The notes: generated from the sequence alone by a model not told the origin. A stretch of DNA of 64,000 nt from Pseudomonas multiresinivorans (GCF_012971725.1 NZ_CP048833.1:372001-436000); one strand, 5' to 3'; shown: positions 35,719 to 44,836, counted from the first letter of the stretch. Program-made: numbers and translations.

Positions 35719-38050
35719 CCTGCCACCACTGGCCAGCAATGGCGTCGCGGTCGCCATCCACAGCGCGGGCCAGCCTCGCGAACACGACAGCGCGGCGCTG
35801 CACGTCAGCGGCGCCGCGCGCTACGTGGACGACCTGAAGGAGCCGCGCGAGCTCCTGCACGCCGCCGTCGGCCTGACTGAAATCGCCTGCGGTGCCGTGC
35901 TCTCCCTCAACCTTGATGCGGTTCGCAGCGCACCCGGCGTCATTGCCGTGCTGACCCTGGAAGACGTTCCCGGCCACACCGATATCGGTCCGGTCTTTCC
36001 CGGTGACCCGCTGCTGGCCGGCGACCGGGTGAAGTACCACGGCCAGGCGCTGTTCGCCGTCGCCGCCCAAACGCTGATCCAGGCACGCCGGGCGGTACGT
36101 CTGGTGAAGGTCGAATACGCTAAGGAAGAGCCGCTGATCGATCCGCTCAAGGCCAAGGCCGAGGAACGCTTCGTACGGCCGCCGCACCACATGCGCCGGG
36201 GCGATGCGCAAACGGCGCTGGAGAATGCCCCGCACGTGCTGGAAGCTCACCAGTTCATCGGCGGCCAGGAGCATTTCTACCTCGAAGGCCAGGCTTCGCT
36301 GGCGCTGCCCGGCGACGACGGTGGCATGCTGGTGCACACCTCCAGCCAGCACCCGAGCGAAGTGCAGAAACTGGTAGCCGAGGTACTGGCGATCCCGCTG
36401 GCCAAGGTCACCGTGGAAGTGCGCCGCATGGGCGGCGGCTTCGGCGGCAAGGAAACTCAGGCCGCGCCCTTCGCCTGTCTCGCCGCGCTGCTCGCACGCA
36501 AGACCGGGCAAGCCGTGAAACTGCGTCTGCCACGCGCCGATGACATGCGCCTGACCGGCAAGCGCCACCCCTTCCACAACCGCTACCGCATCGGCTTCGA
36601 CGATGGGGGCCGGTTGCTCGCCGCGCAGCTGGAACTGGTGGGCGACTGCGGCCATTCGCCGGACCTCTCCGACGCCATCGTCGACCGCGCGATGTTCCAC
36701 GCCGACAACGCCTACTTCATCCCCGACGTGGCCATCTCGGGCTACCGCAGCTTCACCAACATCGTCTCGCACACCGCCTTCCGCGGCTTCGGCGGGCCGC
36801 AGGGGATGATGATCATCGAGCGCGCCATGGACGACATCGCCCGCGCGGTGGGCAAGGACCCGCTCGACGTGCGCAAACTCAACCTCTACGGAGGAATGGG
36901 GCGCGAGTTGACGCCCTACCACCAGAAGGTCGAGCACAACCTGCTGGGCGAGTTGATCGCGCGGCTGGAGCAAAGCAGCGACTACGCCACGCGGCGCGCA
37001 GCGATCCACGCATTCAACACGCAGAGCGCGGTGCTGAAGAAAGGCCTCGCACTGACTCCGGTGAAGTTCGGCATTTCCTTCACCGCGCAGCACCTGAATC
37101 AGGCGGGCGCGCTGGTCCACCTCTACACCGATGGCAGCATTCAGCTGAACCACGGCGGCACCGAGATGGGCCAGGGGCTGAACACCAAGGTCGCGCAGAT
37201 CGTCGCCGAGGAATTCCAGGTGCCGCTGGAGCGCGTGGTGATCACCGCAACGCGTACCGACAAGGTGCCCAACACCTCGCCCACCGCCGCTTCCAGCGGT
37301 ACCGACCTGAACGGCATGGCCGCCCGCGATGCCGCGCGCACGCTGAAGAAGCGGCTGATCGATTTTCTCGCCGAACGCGATGGCGTAAAGCCACAGGAGG
37401 TTCGCTTCGAGCACGGCGGCGTGACCATCGGGACGCAGCACGTGAGCTTCACCGAAGCCATCCAGGCCGCGTACTTCGCGCGCATCCAGCTTTCCGCCAC
37501 CGGTTTCTACCGCACGCCGAAAATCTTCTACGACCGCGAGAAGGGCCAGGGCCATCCGTTCTTCTACTTCGCCTACGGGGCGGCGGTGTCCGAGGTGGAG
37601 GTGGACACGCTGACCGGCGAGTACCGCGTCCAGCGCGTGGACATCCTCCACGACGTCGGCCGCAGCGTGAACCCGGCCATCGACATCGGCCAGATCGAAG
37701 GCGGATTCATCCAGGGCATGGGTTGGCTGACCACCGAGGAGCTGCGCTGGGACGACTCCGGCAAGCTGCTCACGGTGGGCCCCGCGACCTACAAGATCCC
37801 AGCGGTGAGCGACACGCCAGAGGACTTTCGCGTGGCGCTGTTCGAGCGCCCCAACGAGGAGGACAGCGTGTACCTGTCCAAGGCCGTGGGCGAACCGCCG
37901 TTCATGCTGGCGATCTCGGTGTGGTCGGCGCTGCGCGACGCCATCGCCAGCCTCGCGGACTATCGGCTGAGCCCCGACCTGGATACGCCGGCGACGCCGG
38001 AGCGGGTACTCTGGGCCTGTGAGGCGATGCGCCAGGAGAACCAAGCATGA
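35711..38050 (+). CDS. xdhB: Xanthine dehydrogenase large (molybdopterin) subunit
   Basis: Catalytic subunit binding the Mo cofactor. 779 residues. Characteristic stretches: EHFYLEGQASLA, GGGFGGKETQAAPFA, FRGFGGPQGMM and, near the end, KAVGEPPFMLAIS with the catalytic Glu728. It is encoded between xdhA (8-bp overlap) and xdhC (4-bp overlap), so all three are translated together. Cytoplasmic; MoCo is inserted with help of XdhC. Confidence 0.96.
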   Translation: MRSLPPLASNGVAVAIHSAGQPREHDSAALHVSGAARYVDDLKEPRELLHAAVGLTEIACGAVLSLNLDAVRSAPGVIAVLTLEDVPGHTDIGPVFPGDPLLAGDRVKYHGQALFAVAAQTLIQARRAVRLVKVEYAKEEPLIDPLKAKAEERFVRPPHHMRRGDAQTALENAPHVLEAHQFIGGQEHFYLEGQASLALPGDDGGMLVHTSSQHPSEVQKLVAEVLAIPLAKVTVEVRRMGGGFGGKETQAAPFACLAALLARKTGQAVKLRLPRADDMRLTGKRHPFHNRYRIGFDDGGRLLAAQLELVGDCGHSPDLSDAIVDRAMFHADNAYFIPDVAISGYRSFTNIVSHTAFRGFGGPQGMMIIERAMDDIARAVGKDPLDVRKLNLYGGMGRELTPYHQKVEHNLLGELIARLEQSSDYATRRAAIHAFNTQSAVLKKGLALTPVKFGISFTAQHLNQAGALVHLYTDGSIQLNHGGTEMGQGLNTKVAQIVAEEFQVPLERVVITATRTDKVPNTSPTAASSGTDLNGMAARDAARTLKKRLIDFLAERDGVKPQEVRFEHGGVTIGTQHVSFTEAIQAAYFARIQLSATGFYRTPKIFYDREKGQGHPFFYFAYGAAVSEVEVDTLTGEYRVQRVDILHDVGRSVNPAIDIGQIEGGFIQGMGWLTTEELRWDDSGKLLTVGPATYKIPAVSDTPEDFRVALFERPNEEDSVYLSKAVGEPPFMLAISVWSALRDAIASLADYRLSPDLDTPATPERVLWACEAMRQENQA

Positions 38051-38907
38051 CCCGCAACTGGATGGATGCCATCGCAAGCCTGCGCGACAGCGCCGAGGGC
38101 TACGTGCTGGTCACCGTGATCGGCGTGCAGGGCTCCACGCCCCGCGAATCCGGCAGCAAGATGCTGGTCACCGCCGGGGAAACCTTCGACACCATCGGCG
38201 GCGGCCACCTGGAGTTCGCCGCCATCGAGCACGCCCGCCAGTTGCTGCTGGCCGGCAAGGATCGCCAGGCGCTGGAGCACTTCCCTCTCGGCGCACGGCT
38301 GGGCCAATGCTGCGGCGGGCGTGCCAGCCTGCTGTTCGAATGCTTTGCCGCACGTGGGCCACAGGTCGTGCTGTTCGGTGCCGGGCACGTGGGCCGCGCC
38401 CTCGCGCCATTGCTGGCAGGTTTGCCGTTGCGCCTGGAATGGGTGGACAGCCGCGCCGCGGAATTTCCCAAAGCCGTTCCCGACGGCGTGCGCATGCGCC
38501 TGCTGGAGGAACCCGAGGACGCCGTGCACGAAGCGCCACCGGGCAGCTACTTCCTGGTCATGACCCACAACCACCCGCTGGACTACGCCATCGCCGAGGC
38601 CGTGCTCAAGCGCGGCGACGCCGGCTTTCTCGGCATGATCGGCTCGCGCACCAAGGCGCGGCGCTTCCAGATGAGGCTGGAACAGCACGGTTATCCACAG
38701 CAGGTGATCGAGCAGATGCATTGCCCCATCGGCTTGTCCGAAGTGCCCGGCAAACGCCCGCTGGAAGTAGCCATCTCGGTGGCCGCCCAGGTCATCGCCC
38801 GCTATCACCAGGACGCCCCCGCCCGGCAGACGCGTGAAGGAGTGGAATGGGCCGCGCTATGTAGCGAAGGTGCGTGCAGCGACACGCCAGCGGACGCAAA
38901 AACCTGA
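38047..38907 (+). CDS. xdhC: Xanthine dehydrogenase accessory factor XdhC
   Basis: Binds and sulfurates molybdenum cofactor and loads it into XdhB. 286 residues. N-terminal XdhC/CoxI region with VTVIGVQGSTPRESGSKMLV and GGGHLEFAAIEHA, a GQCCGG motif likely holding the Cys needed for cofactor handling, then a Rossmann-like domain with VVLFGAGHVGRAL and GMIGSRTKARRF. Overlaps xdhB by ATGA. A chemoreceptor gene follows 108 bp later. Confidence 0.93.
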   Translation: MTRNWMDAIASLRDSAEGYVLVTVIGVQGSTPRESGSKMLVTAGETFDTIGGGHLEFAAIEHARQLLLAGKDRQALEHFPLGARLGQCCGGRASLLFECFAARGPQVVLFGAGHVGRALAPLLAGLPLRLEWVDSRAAEFPKAVPDGVRMRLLEEPEDAVHEAPPGSYFLVMTHNHPLDYAIAEAVLKRGDAGFLGMIGSRTKARRFQMRLEQHGYPQQVIEQMHCPIGLSEVPGKRPLEVAISVAAQVIARYHQDAPARQTREGVEWAALCSEGACSDTPADAKT

Positions 38908-39015
38908 CCAGTGGGACAACAGTTTTTCCCGCTGCCGCCGATACACTCAACGACCCCGTCTCTTCGCCCGCCACCCGGCGGGCGTTTCGTTGTGCGTTCG
39001 GAGGAAAACAAGAAA

Positions 39016-40944
39016 ATGCGCCTGCGAAGTATCCAGACCCAGCTCATCCTCAGCATGGGCGCCGCCCTGCTCATCAGCCTGCTCATCGTCCTCGGCCTGT
39101 ATGCCGTGCTGGTCAACCGCCTCAGCGAGCGCTACCTGCTCGAACAGGCGCTGCCGGCGAGTATCCAGGCGTTTGCCAATGACTTCGAGAAGCGCCTCAC
39201 CGGCCCCATCACCGCAGCGGCAGGGATCGCCGATAACACCCTGGTGCAGGACTGGCTGGCCGCTGGCGAAAGCCCCGCGCAACTGGCTGAATTCACCCGC
39301 TACCTGGGCGGCATCCGCGCCTCGCAGAAGGCCTTCTCCGCGCTGATCACCTCCAACGCCAGCGGCGCTTACTACAGCGACAAGGGCAAGGAGCGCACGC
39401 TGAGCCGCAGCGAGCCGAAGGACAGCTGGTACTTCCAGTTCATCGACAGCGGCAAGCCGCGCATGTGGAACATCGACACCGACGGCAGCACCGGCGAACT
39501 GGCGCTGTTCATCGACCAGCGTGTGGAGCGCGACGGCAAGCTGCTCGGCATCGCCGGTCTGGGCCTCGAGATGCGCGAACTGTCGACGCTGATCCGCGAC
39601 TTCCGCTTCGGCCAGTCCGGGCGCGTGTACCTGGTGAAGAACGACGGCCAGGTGCAGATTCATCCCGACGCCGCACTGCCCAAAGGGCGCAACCTTGGTG
39701 ACCTGATCGGTGCCAGTGCCGCCAGTGCTCTGCTCGGTCAGCAAGGCTTCCACAGCGCTCGCTTCGAACGCAACGGCGAGGACTACCTGGCCGTCAGCCT
39801 GCCGCTGCATGACCTGGGCTGGACCCTGGTGAGCGAAGTGCCGGAAGCAGAAATCTATGCCGACGCCCGCGAGGCGCTGGCCTTCTCCGGCCTCGCCGGA
39901 GCAGTGGTCGCCCTGCTCTGCCTGGCGCTGGTGGTACTGATGGCGCGCAGCCTCGCCAGGCCGATCCGCCAGGTGACCGGTGCGTTGCTGGAAATCGGCG
40001 GTGGCGGGGGCGACCTCACCCGCCGCCTGGACGACAGCCGCGCGGACGAACTGGGCGACCTGGCGCGCGGCTTCAATCGCTTCCTCGAAGGCCAGCGCGC
40101 GCTGATCAGCGCTGTGCTCGGCACCAGCCAGCAGTTGCTGCACACCGTCGGCGAAGTGGCACAGGTGGTGGATAACACCGCCGACCGTGCCGGCCGCCAG
40201 CAGGAAATGACCGACATGGTCGCCACGGCGGTGAACGAGATGGGCAGCACGGTGCAGGAAATCGCCCGCAACGCCGAGCAGGCGGCCAGCGCATCGCAGC
40301 AGGCGCGCGACGAAGCCGGCGAAGCACGGCGGGTGGTCGGCGGCTCGCTGCAGGTCGGCCAGCGCATGTCCGGGGAGATCGGCGAGGCTGCCGGCGCGGT
40401 AGGCGAACTGGCCGGCCAGGTGGCGAGCATCGACCAGGTGCTGGCGGTGATCCGCGGCGTCTCCGAGCAGACCAACCTGCTTGCACTCAACGCCGCCATC
40501 GAAGCGGCGCGCGCTGGCGAACTGGGCCGTGGCTTCGCGGTGGTGGCGGACGAAGTGCGCACGCTGGCCAGCCGCACCCAGGGCTCGACCGACGAAATCC
40601 TCACGATCATCCAGCGCCTGAAGGGCGGTGCGGAGGCCGCAGTGCGCTCGATGCAATCCAGCCAGCAGACCACCGGGCAGAGTCTGGCTGCCAGCGAGCA
40701 GGCCGGCGCCTCGCTGGGCGCCATCGCCGATCAGGTGGAGCGCATCAGCGACATCAACCACCAGGTCGCCACGGCCACCGAGGAGCAGTCGGCGGTGACC
40801 GAGGAGATCAACCGCAACGTGCAGGGCATCGCCGACCTCGCCCACGCCACCACCCGCGAAGTGCAGCATGGCCGCGAGCAATGCCGCGAGCTGCGCACCC
40901 TGGCCGACGACCTGGCGCGGCAGATGGCGCAGTTCCGCCTTTGA
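39016..40944 (+). CDS. Methyl-accepting chemotaxis protein with dCache sensor, next to xdhABC
   Basis: Chemoreceptor of 642 residues from the ATG at 39016 (GGAGG about 11 bp upstream). Membrane helix 1 (about 9-33), a periplasmic double-Cache domain (about 35-290, with QDW at 78-80 and PKDSWYF at 134-140), membrane helix 2, HAMP, and a cytoplasmic signalling domain with the conserved tip SEQTNLLALNAAIEAARAGE. No C-terminal pentapeptide for CheR/CheB tethering (ends RQMAQFRL). The location after xdhABC suggests that it senses purines, as P. putida McpH does, but this is inference. Its sensor resembles that of SiaA at 60802-62790. Confidence 0.9.
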   Translation: MRLRSIQTQLILSMGAALLISLLIVLGLYAVLVNRLSERYLLEQALPASIQAFANDFEKRLTGPITAAAGIADNTLVQDWLAAGESPAQLAEFTRYLGGIRASQKAFSALITSNASGAYYSDKGKERTLSRSEPKDSWYFQFIDSGKPRMWNIDTDGSTGELALFIDQRVERDGKLLGIAGLGLEMRELSTLIRDFRFGQSGRVYLVKNDGQVQIHPDAALPKGRNLGDLIGASAASALLGQQGFHSARFERNGEDYLAVSLPLHDLGWTLVSEVPEAEIYADAREALAFSGLAGAVVALLCLALVVLMARSLARPIRQVTGALLEIGGGGGDLTRRLDDSRADELGDLARGFNRFLEGQRALISAVLGTSQQLLHTVGEVAQVVDNTADRAGRQQEMTDMVATAVNEMGSTVQEIARNAEQAASASQQARDEAGEARRVVGGSLQVGQRMSGEIGEAAGAVGELAGQVASIDQVLAVIRGVSEQTNLLALNAAIEAARAGELGRGFAVVADEVRTLASRTQGSTDEILTIIQRLKGGAEAAVRSMQSSQQTTGQSLAASEQAGASLGAIADQVERISDINHQVATATEEQSAVTEEINRNVQGIADLAHATTREVQHGREQCRELRTLADDLARQMAQFRL

Positions 40945-40978
40945 AGGCGCTGGCGCCGGCCATGCGCCGGCGCCTTTT
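40945..40978 (+). terminator. Terminator after the chemoreceptor gene
   Basis: AGGCGCTGGCGC (40945-40956) pairs with GCGCCGGCGCCT (40964-40975), one G:U wobble, then TTT. It begins right after the stop codon. Confidence 0.85.
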
Positions 40979-40986
40979 CCCCAGAG

Positions 40987-41386
40987 TTACCCACAGATTT
41001 CCAAAGCGAAGCGGCAGGCTTTTCGCCATGGCTGGCGGTGGATGACGGCCGATCAGCGCACGACGTGTCTCAACGACGAGACACCTTGCCCACAAGTTGC
41101 CCACAGATTGTCCAGAGACTTGCCCCCAGCCGGCCGGGCTCTGCCCGCCCATCCAGCCAAATGCCCGAGCCCAGGCCCCGTAAGCCCTGCATCAATCCAG
41201 TGAATAATTCATCGAATGGTCAGAAGTGATCCCGAGTGGGGTTTCCGGCGAATTTCACCCACATCTTTTCCACAGCTTGTTCATATTTTGCTCAACAGGC
41301 CCAAGAGGAATTGCTCAGAAAATGAGCGATGCGCTGCAGCCTCCGGACGGCGTAGGCAGGAGCCGACCAGCCACAGGTTATCCACA
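40987..41386 (+). other. Cluster of DnaA-box-like 9-mers in an intergenic region
   Basis: Within 400 bp, all on the plus strand: TTACCCACA (40987), TTGCCCACA (41086), TTGCCCACA (41097), TTTTCCACA (41266) and the consensus TTATCCACA (41378). The two TTGCCCACA copies are 11 bp apart, about one helical turn. An AT-richer segment lies at 41262-41310. There is no gene here. It resembles a DnaA-binding locus; function is unproven. Confidence 0.6.
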
Positions 41387-41415
41387 GGTGGTTCCACGGG
41401 GATTGGGGAGAAGAA

Positions 41416-42006
41416 TCAGGCGTCCAGCAAGCGCGCCCGAATACGACCGCGGCTGAGGTCACCAAGCAGCTTCTGCAACGGCTCGATCTGGGTGGTCGGC
41501 AGGACCGCCGTCACCTGCACGCCCTCCCCACCGAAGGTTTCGTCCTCGATGCTGGCACCGAGCGCAAGGACTCGCGCCTTGAACAGCGCGTGCTCGGCGA
41601 AGGTGCAATCGAAGGCCAGCCGGCTGCTGGGCACCAGTTCGATGCGTTCGGCGTCCTGCAGGCATTTTGCTGCACAACCGCCGTAGGCGCGGGCCAGGCC
41701 GCCTGTACCGAGCTTGATGCCGCCGAACCAGCGGCTGACCACCACCACTACGCGGTCCATGTCCTGCCCCTCGATGGCCACCAGCATGGGCCGGCCGGCG
41801 GTGCCGCCGGGCTCGCCGTCATCGCTGAAGCGGTACTGGTTGCCCAGCTTCCACGCCCAGCAGTTGTGCCCGGCGCTGGCGTCCCGATGCGCGGCGAGGA
41901 AGGCCTGGGCCTCGGCCTCGCTGGCGATCGGTGCGGCGACGCACTGGAAACGGCTCTTGCGGATGTCTTCTTCGTACCGGGCGAGGCCGGCCAGGGTGAA
42001 ACTCAT
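41416..42006 (-). CDS. yigZ: YigZ/IMPACT family protein
   Basis: 196 residues from the ATG at 42006 (MSFTLAGLARYEEDIRKSRF). The UPF0029 signature is visible as SDDGEPGGTAGRPML, followed by VVVVSRWFGGIKLGTGGLARAYG and a ferredoxin-like C-terminal domain. Cytoplasmic. The precise role of bacterial YigZ is not established; the eukaryotic relative IMPACT acts on translation control. The start overlaps the stop of the upstream TetR gene by 4 bp, so the two are co-transcribed. Confidence 0.9.
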   Translation of the reverse strand: MSFTLAGLARYEEDIRKSRFQCVAAPIASEAEAQAFLAAHRDASAGHNCWAWKLGNQYRFSDDGEPGGTAGRPMLVAIEGQDMDRVVVVVSRWFGGIKLGTGGLARAYGGCAAKCLQDAERIELVPSSRLAFDCTFAEHALFKARVLALGASIEDETFGGEGVQVTAVLPTTQIEPLQKLLGDLSRGRIRARLLDA

Positions 42007-42674
42007 GCCGAGGTCGACGGCGGCGTCAGCCCGCAACCCTTGAGGATGATGCGGATGAGGTTGTCGCTGGCGTCGCTGAAGTCCTGCTTGGACATGCGCT
42101 TGCGACCCGTGACGAAGCCGATCTGGGTGGCGAAGTCGGCATAGTGCTGGGTGCTGCTCCAGATCAGGAAGATCAGGTTCACCGGGTCCACGGCGTCCAT
42201 CTTGCCGGCATCGATCCAGGCCTGGAACACGGCGGCGCGGCCGGCGAACCAGGTGCGGTAGTCCTGGCTGAAGTGTTCGGAGAGGCATTCGCCACCACTG
42301 ATGATCTCCATGGCGAAGACCCGCGAGGCCTGCGGGTAGCGACGGGAGAACTCCATCTTGGCGCGGATGTAGGCCGCCAGCGCGACGGCCGGGTCGTCAT
42401 CCACGGTGAGGTGGTTGAAGGTGCTGTCCCACAGTTCGAGGATGTTGCTCAGCACCGCCACGTACAGCCCCAGCTTGTTGCTGAAGTAGTAGTGCAGGTT
42501 GGCCTTGGGGAGGCCGACGCGCTGGGCGATGGTGTTCATGCTGGTGCCCTTGAAGCCATGGCGGGCGAACTCCTCCTCGGCGGCGGCGAGGATGGCTTCC
42601 TCGTTCTTCTGGCGAATGCGGCCGGCGGGCTTTTCGCCGTTGGGTGCGGTGTGGGCGGGTACCTGGAGGGTCAT
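42003..42674 (-). CDS. TetR-family regulator, RutR-like
   Basis: 223 residues. The N-terminal TetR helix-turn-helix (about 22-68: AILAAAEEEFARHGFKGTSM, GLPKANLHYYFSNK) is followed by a ligand domain resembling RutR (YPQASRVFAMEIISGG; WSSTQHYADFATQI). RutR in E. coli binds uracil and controls pyrimidine and purine catabolism genes. The presence of xanthine dehydrogenase, a Tsx channel and a deaminase in this window fits such a role, but the ligand is inferred. It overlaps yigZ by 4 bp. Confidence 0.8.
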   Translation of the reverse strand: MTLQVPAHTAPNGEKPAGRIRQKNEEAILAAAEEEFARHGFKGTSMNTIAQRVGLPKANLHYYFSNKLGLYVAVLSNILELWDSTFNHLTVDDDPAVALAAYIRAKMEFSRRYPQASRVFAMEIISGGECLSEHFSQDYRTWFAGRAAVFQAWIDAGKMDAVDPVNLIFLIWSSTQHYADFATQIGFVTGRKRMSKQDFSDASDNLIRIILKGCGLTPPSTSA

Positions 42675-42834
42675 GCGGAATATCCGTGCATTGAGCGGTG
42701 GCGCTGCATGGATAACCCAGGCGGGTAGCGGGATTCAAGCAAAAGCCGAGAGAAAGCGGCGGAAACCGGCGCCAGCCAGTCGGCCGGTCCCGCCGCGCCG
42801 GTGAAGATGCCCCGGCTTGCGCCGGAGGCGATCC

Positions 42835-43236
42835 TTACCGGGTGGTGCCAGTGGTGCCGGAGGAGCCGTGGTGGCCGCCACCGCCGTGGTTGCCCAGGGC
42901 GGCACCCGCTGCCACGACGGCCGCACCGATACCCACGGCCGCGCCGACGGTGAGGTCGCCGTACAGCGGAGTGCTCAGCGACAGCGGGGCGCTCTCGCCA
43001 GGCACGGCCACCGCGTCACCAGCGGACGCGACGCCTTCCTCGGCCGCCGGATTGCCGACTGTGGCAGCTTTGTCGGAATCGTCGACCTTCGGTTCTTCCG
43101 TTCTCACGACCTCGCGGAAGAAGCCGCCCTGGTGGCTCTGCTCGTGGATGTCGAGCGGCTGGACAGCTCCCGGCGGTGCAGCCATCAGCGGGGCGCTGAG
43201 GCCGGCAAGCAGGGTGGAGAGCAACAGTTTCTTCAT
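42835..43236 (-). CDS. Exported small protein with Gly/His-rich C terminus
   Basis: I do not recognise a family with confidence. 133 residues with a signal peptide (MKKLLLSTLLAGLSAPLMA, cleavage before AP); ATG at 43236 has AAGGA 8 bp upstream. The middle is charged and disordered-looking (REVVRTEEPKVDDSDKAAT), then a hydrophobic Gly/Ala/Val segment (LTVGAAVGIGAAVVAAGAAL) and the tail GNHGGGGHHGSSGTTGTTR. The layout recalls YjbE-like small exported proteins linked to exopolysaccharide, but that is a weak comparison. Own transcript likely. Confidence 0.7.
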   Translation of the reverse strand: MKKLLLSTLLAGLSAPLMAAPPGAVQPLDIHEQSHQGGFFREVVRTEEPKVDDSDKAATVGNPAAEEGVASAGDAVAVPGESAPLSLSTPLYGDLTVGAAVGIGAAVVAAGAALGNHGGGGHHGSSGTTGTTR

Positions 43237-43359
43237 TGGACAGTCCTTTCTTGGAACAAGATGAGTGCAGGACTGTGAGGAAATGCAGGAGCGAGGACTA
43301 TCGGCAGGATCGTAGAGTCCGGAAGAAATTTCCGAAATTCCCGAGAGCCTGGGGAGATA

Positions 43360-43417
43360 CCGTTCCAGGGCGACCTGGAACGGATCGGGGCGCCGAACTC
43401 CGCGCAGGAGTTCGGCG
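43360..43417 (-). other. Two strong hairpins downstream of the Tsx-like gene
   Basis: CCGTTCCAGG/CCTGGAACGG (43360-43369/43374-43383, 4-nt loop) and CGCCGAACTCC/GGAGTTCGGCG (43391-43401/43407-43417, 5-nt loop). Neither is followed by a U run on the minus strand, so termination is possible but not certain. Confidence 0.6.
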
Positions 43418-43426
43418 ACACACCAC

Positions 43427-44263
43427 TCAGAAGTGGTACTTGACCAGTGCGCTGACGGTGTTCTGGTCGGTGGTGAAGAACTGCGAGTCCTTGATGCCGT
43501 ACTTGTCGGACCAGTAGTCGTACTCGATACCGACGTACAGGTGCTTGGCCTCGTAACCCATGGCCTTGCCCAGGTCGTACTTCACCTGCGGGTTGAAGTG
43601 CAGGTTGGCGTGGTAATCCGACTGGTTGCGGCGGCTGGAGCTGGCGTCCTTGTTGTTCACGACCCAGTCCATGAAGCCGTCGAACAGGATGTCGGAGTTG
43701 CCCACCGGGAAGGTGATGGCCCAGGCCGGGGTGATCTGCCAGGCGCCGGACGGCACGCGGTTGCCATCGGGCTTGCGGTAGTAGAAGTTCAGCTGGAAGT
43801 AATCGAAGCCCGGCAGCGCCAGGTCGAAGCCCGGGCCGAGCAGGTAGGACTCGACGTCGCCTTCGCCGAACTCGTAGGTGCTGGCCAGCAGCACGTCCTT
43901 GATCGGGCCGAAGGACAGGTCGGTGCCGGTGATCTTGCCGAACGACAGGCGCGGGCTGAACTCGCCGTAGTAGGTGTTCTTGCCGTTGGTGGCGCTTTCC
44001 TTGCCGTTGTAGTTGATCTGGTCGACGAAGAACCAGATGTCACCCCAGGTCCAGGCGCTCGCGCTCTCGAAGGTGAAGGTCTGCTGGATCGGCGGGTCTA
44101 CCTTGAAGTTCTTGCCCCACAGGTAGGTCAGGCTTTCGTTGTGCCAGATCAGCGGGCCGTCATTGGATGCCGGAGCCGGGGTCAGGTCTTCACCGCCAGC
44201 CATGGCCTGCCCGGCCGCGAGCAGCCCGCCGGCGAGCAGCAGGGATGCGAGAGTGCGAGTCAT
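43427..44263 (-). CDS. Tsx/OmpK-family nucleoside-specific outer-membrane channel
   Basis: 278 residues with a signal peptide (MTRTLASLLLAGGLLAAGQAMA, cleavage before GG). The mature protein is rich in aromatic, alternating beta strands and ends in Phe (LVKYHF), the outer-membrane insertion signal. Tsx-like features: HNESLTYLWGKNFKVDP near the N terminus, ESASAWTWGDIWFFVD, and GIEYDYWSDKYGIKD. The Tsx family admits nucleosides; with xanthine dehydrogenase nearby, purine or nucleoside uptake is a reasonable inference. It is divergent from the AraC gene across a palindrome-rich region. Confidence 0.85.
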   Translation of the reverse strand: MTRTLASLLLAGGLLAAGQAMAGGEDLTPAPASNDGPLIWHNESLTYLWGKNFKVDPPIQQTFTFESASAWTWGDIWFFVDQINYNGKESATNGKNTYYGEFSPRLSFGKITGTDLSFGPIKDVLLASTYEFGEGDVESYLLGPGFDLALPGFDYFQLNFYYRKPDGNRVPSGAWQITPAWAITFPVGNSDILFDGFMDWVVNNKDASSSRRNQSDYHANLHFNPQVKYDLGKAMGYEAKHLYVGIEYDYWSDKYGIKDSQFFTTDQNTVSALVKYHF

Positions 44264-44552
44264 GCGTTGCTCCTAATCAGTGCAGTCGTGTTGCGTTTTT
44301 TAATTGTCGGTGGAACCTGTCCGGTCGGTCAGGCCTGGCGAGGAAAAGCAAGATTGGAGCCAATCCTGACCAGATGTTCCATTTTTATGACGAACCCCTC
44401 GGGATCCGCTCCTTTGGCAGAGAAGACGCAGGTGCACGGGTCGGGCCATTTCTTGACTCACAGGACAACTTCGCCTGATTCAAGGGCATCGCGCCATCGG
44501 GAAGCACAGGAATGGCAACCGCCAACCGGAAGATTGGATACATGGCAAACCT

Positions 44553-44588
44553 GTGTTGAAACGAATCAACACAAATTGTGTATACAAC
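44553..44588. promoter_or_regulatory. Overlapping palindromes between tsx-like and araC genes
   Basis: Three superimposed inverted repeats: GTGTTG-N8-CAACAC (44553-44572), ACACAA-A-TTGTGT (44569-44581) and a GTATAC core within TTGTGTATACAAC (44576-44588). This is a strong candidate operator for the divergent Tsx-like (minus) and AraC (plus) genes. The rest of the 44264-44836 gap shows no gene. Confidence 0.6.
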
Positions 44589-44836
44589 TCCCTTGTGGGA
44601 AATCTACCCAACAGCCGTCGGAGCACACCACGCGTTTTTCCGGGCGCGGATGATGCCAGACACGGGCGGTGACTACACCTGTCAGGTTGACTCGGGCCGC
44701 CGGGCGGTCACGCTTTGCGCCGCAGTCGGCGGCCCTGGACTCAGCGGTTTCCCGGCTCTGCCAGGCACCGTGCTTGAGGCTCCAGGGCAGGCCTGCCAGA
44801 CTTTGGCTATCAGCGACACTTTCCGAAGATGTACCG

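Noticed and set aside
35465..38077. 870-codon frame antisense to xdhA/xdhB
   Set aside because: It covers three overlapping, well-supported xdh genes on the other strand and shows no motif.
40945..41415. Chromosomal oriC
   Set aside because: DnaA-like boxes are present, but dnaA, rpmH, dnaN and gyrB are not adjacent as they are at the Pseudomonas origin; kept as a DnaA-box cluster only.
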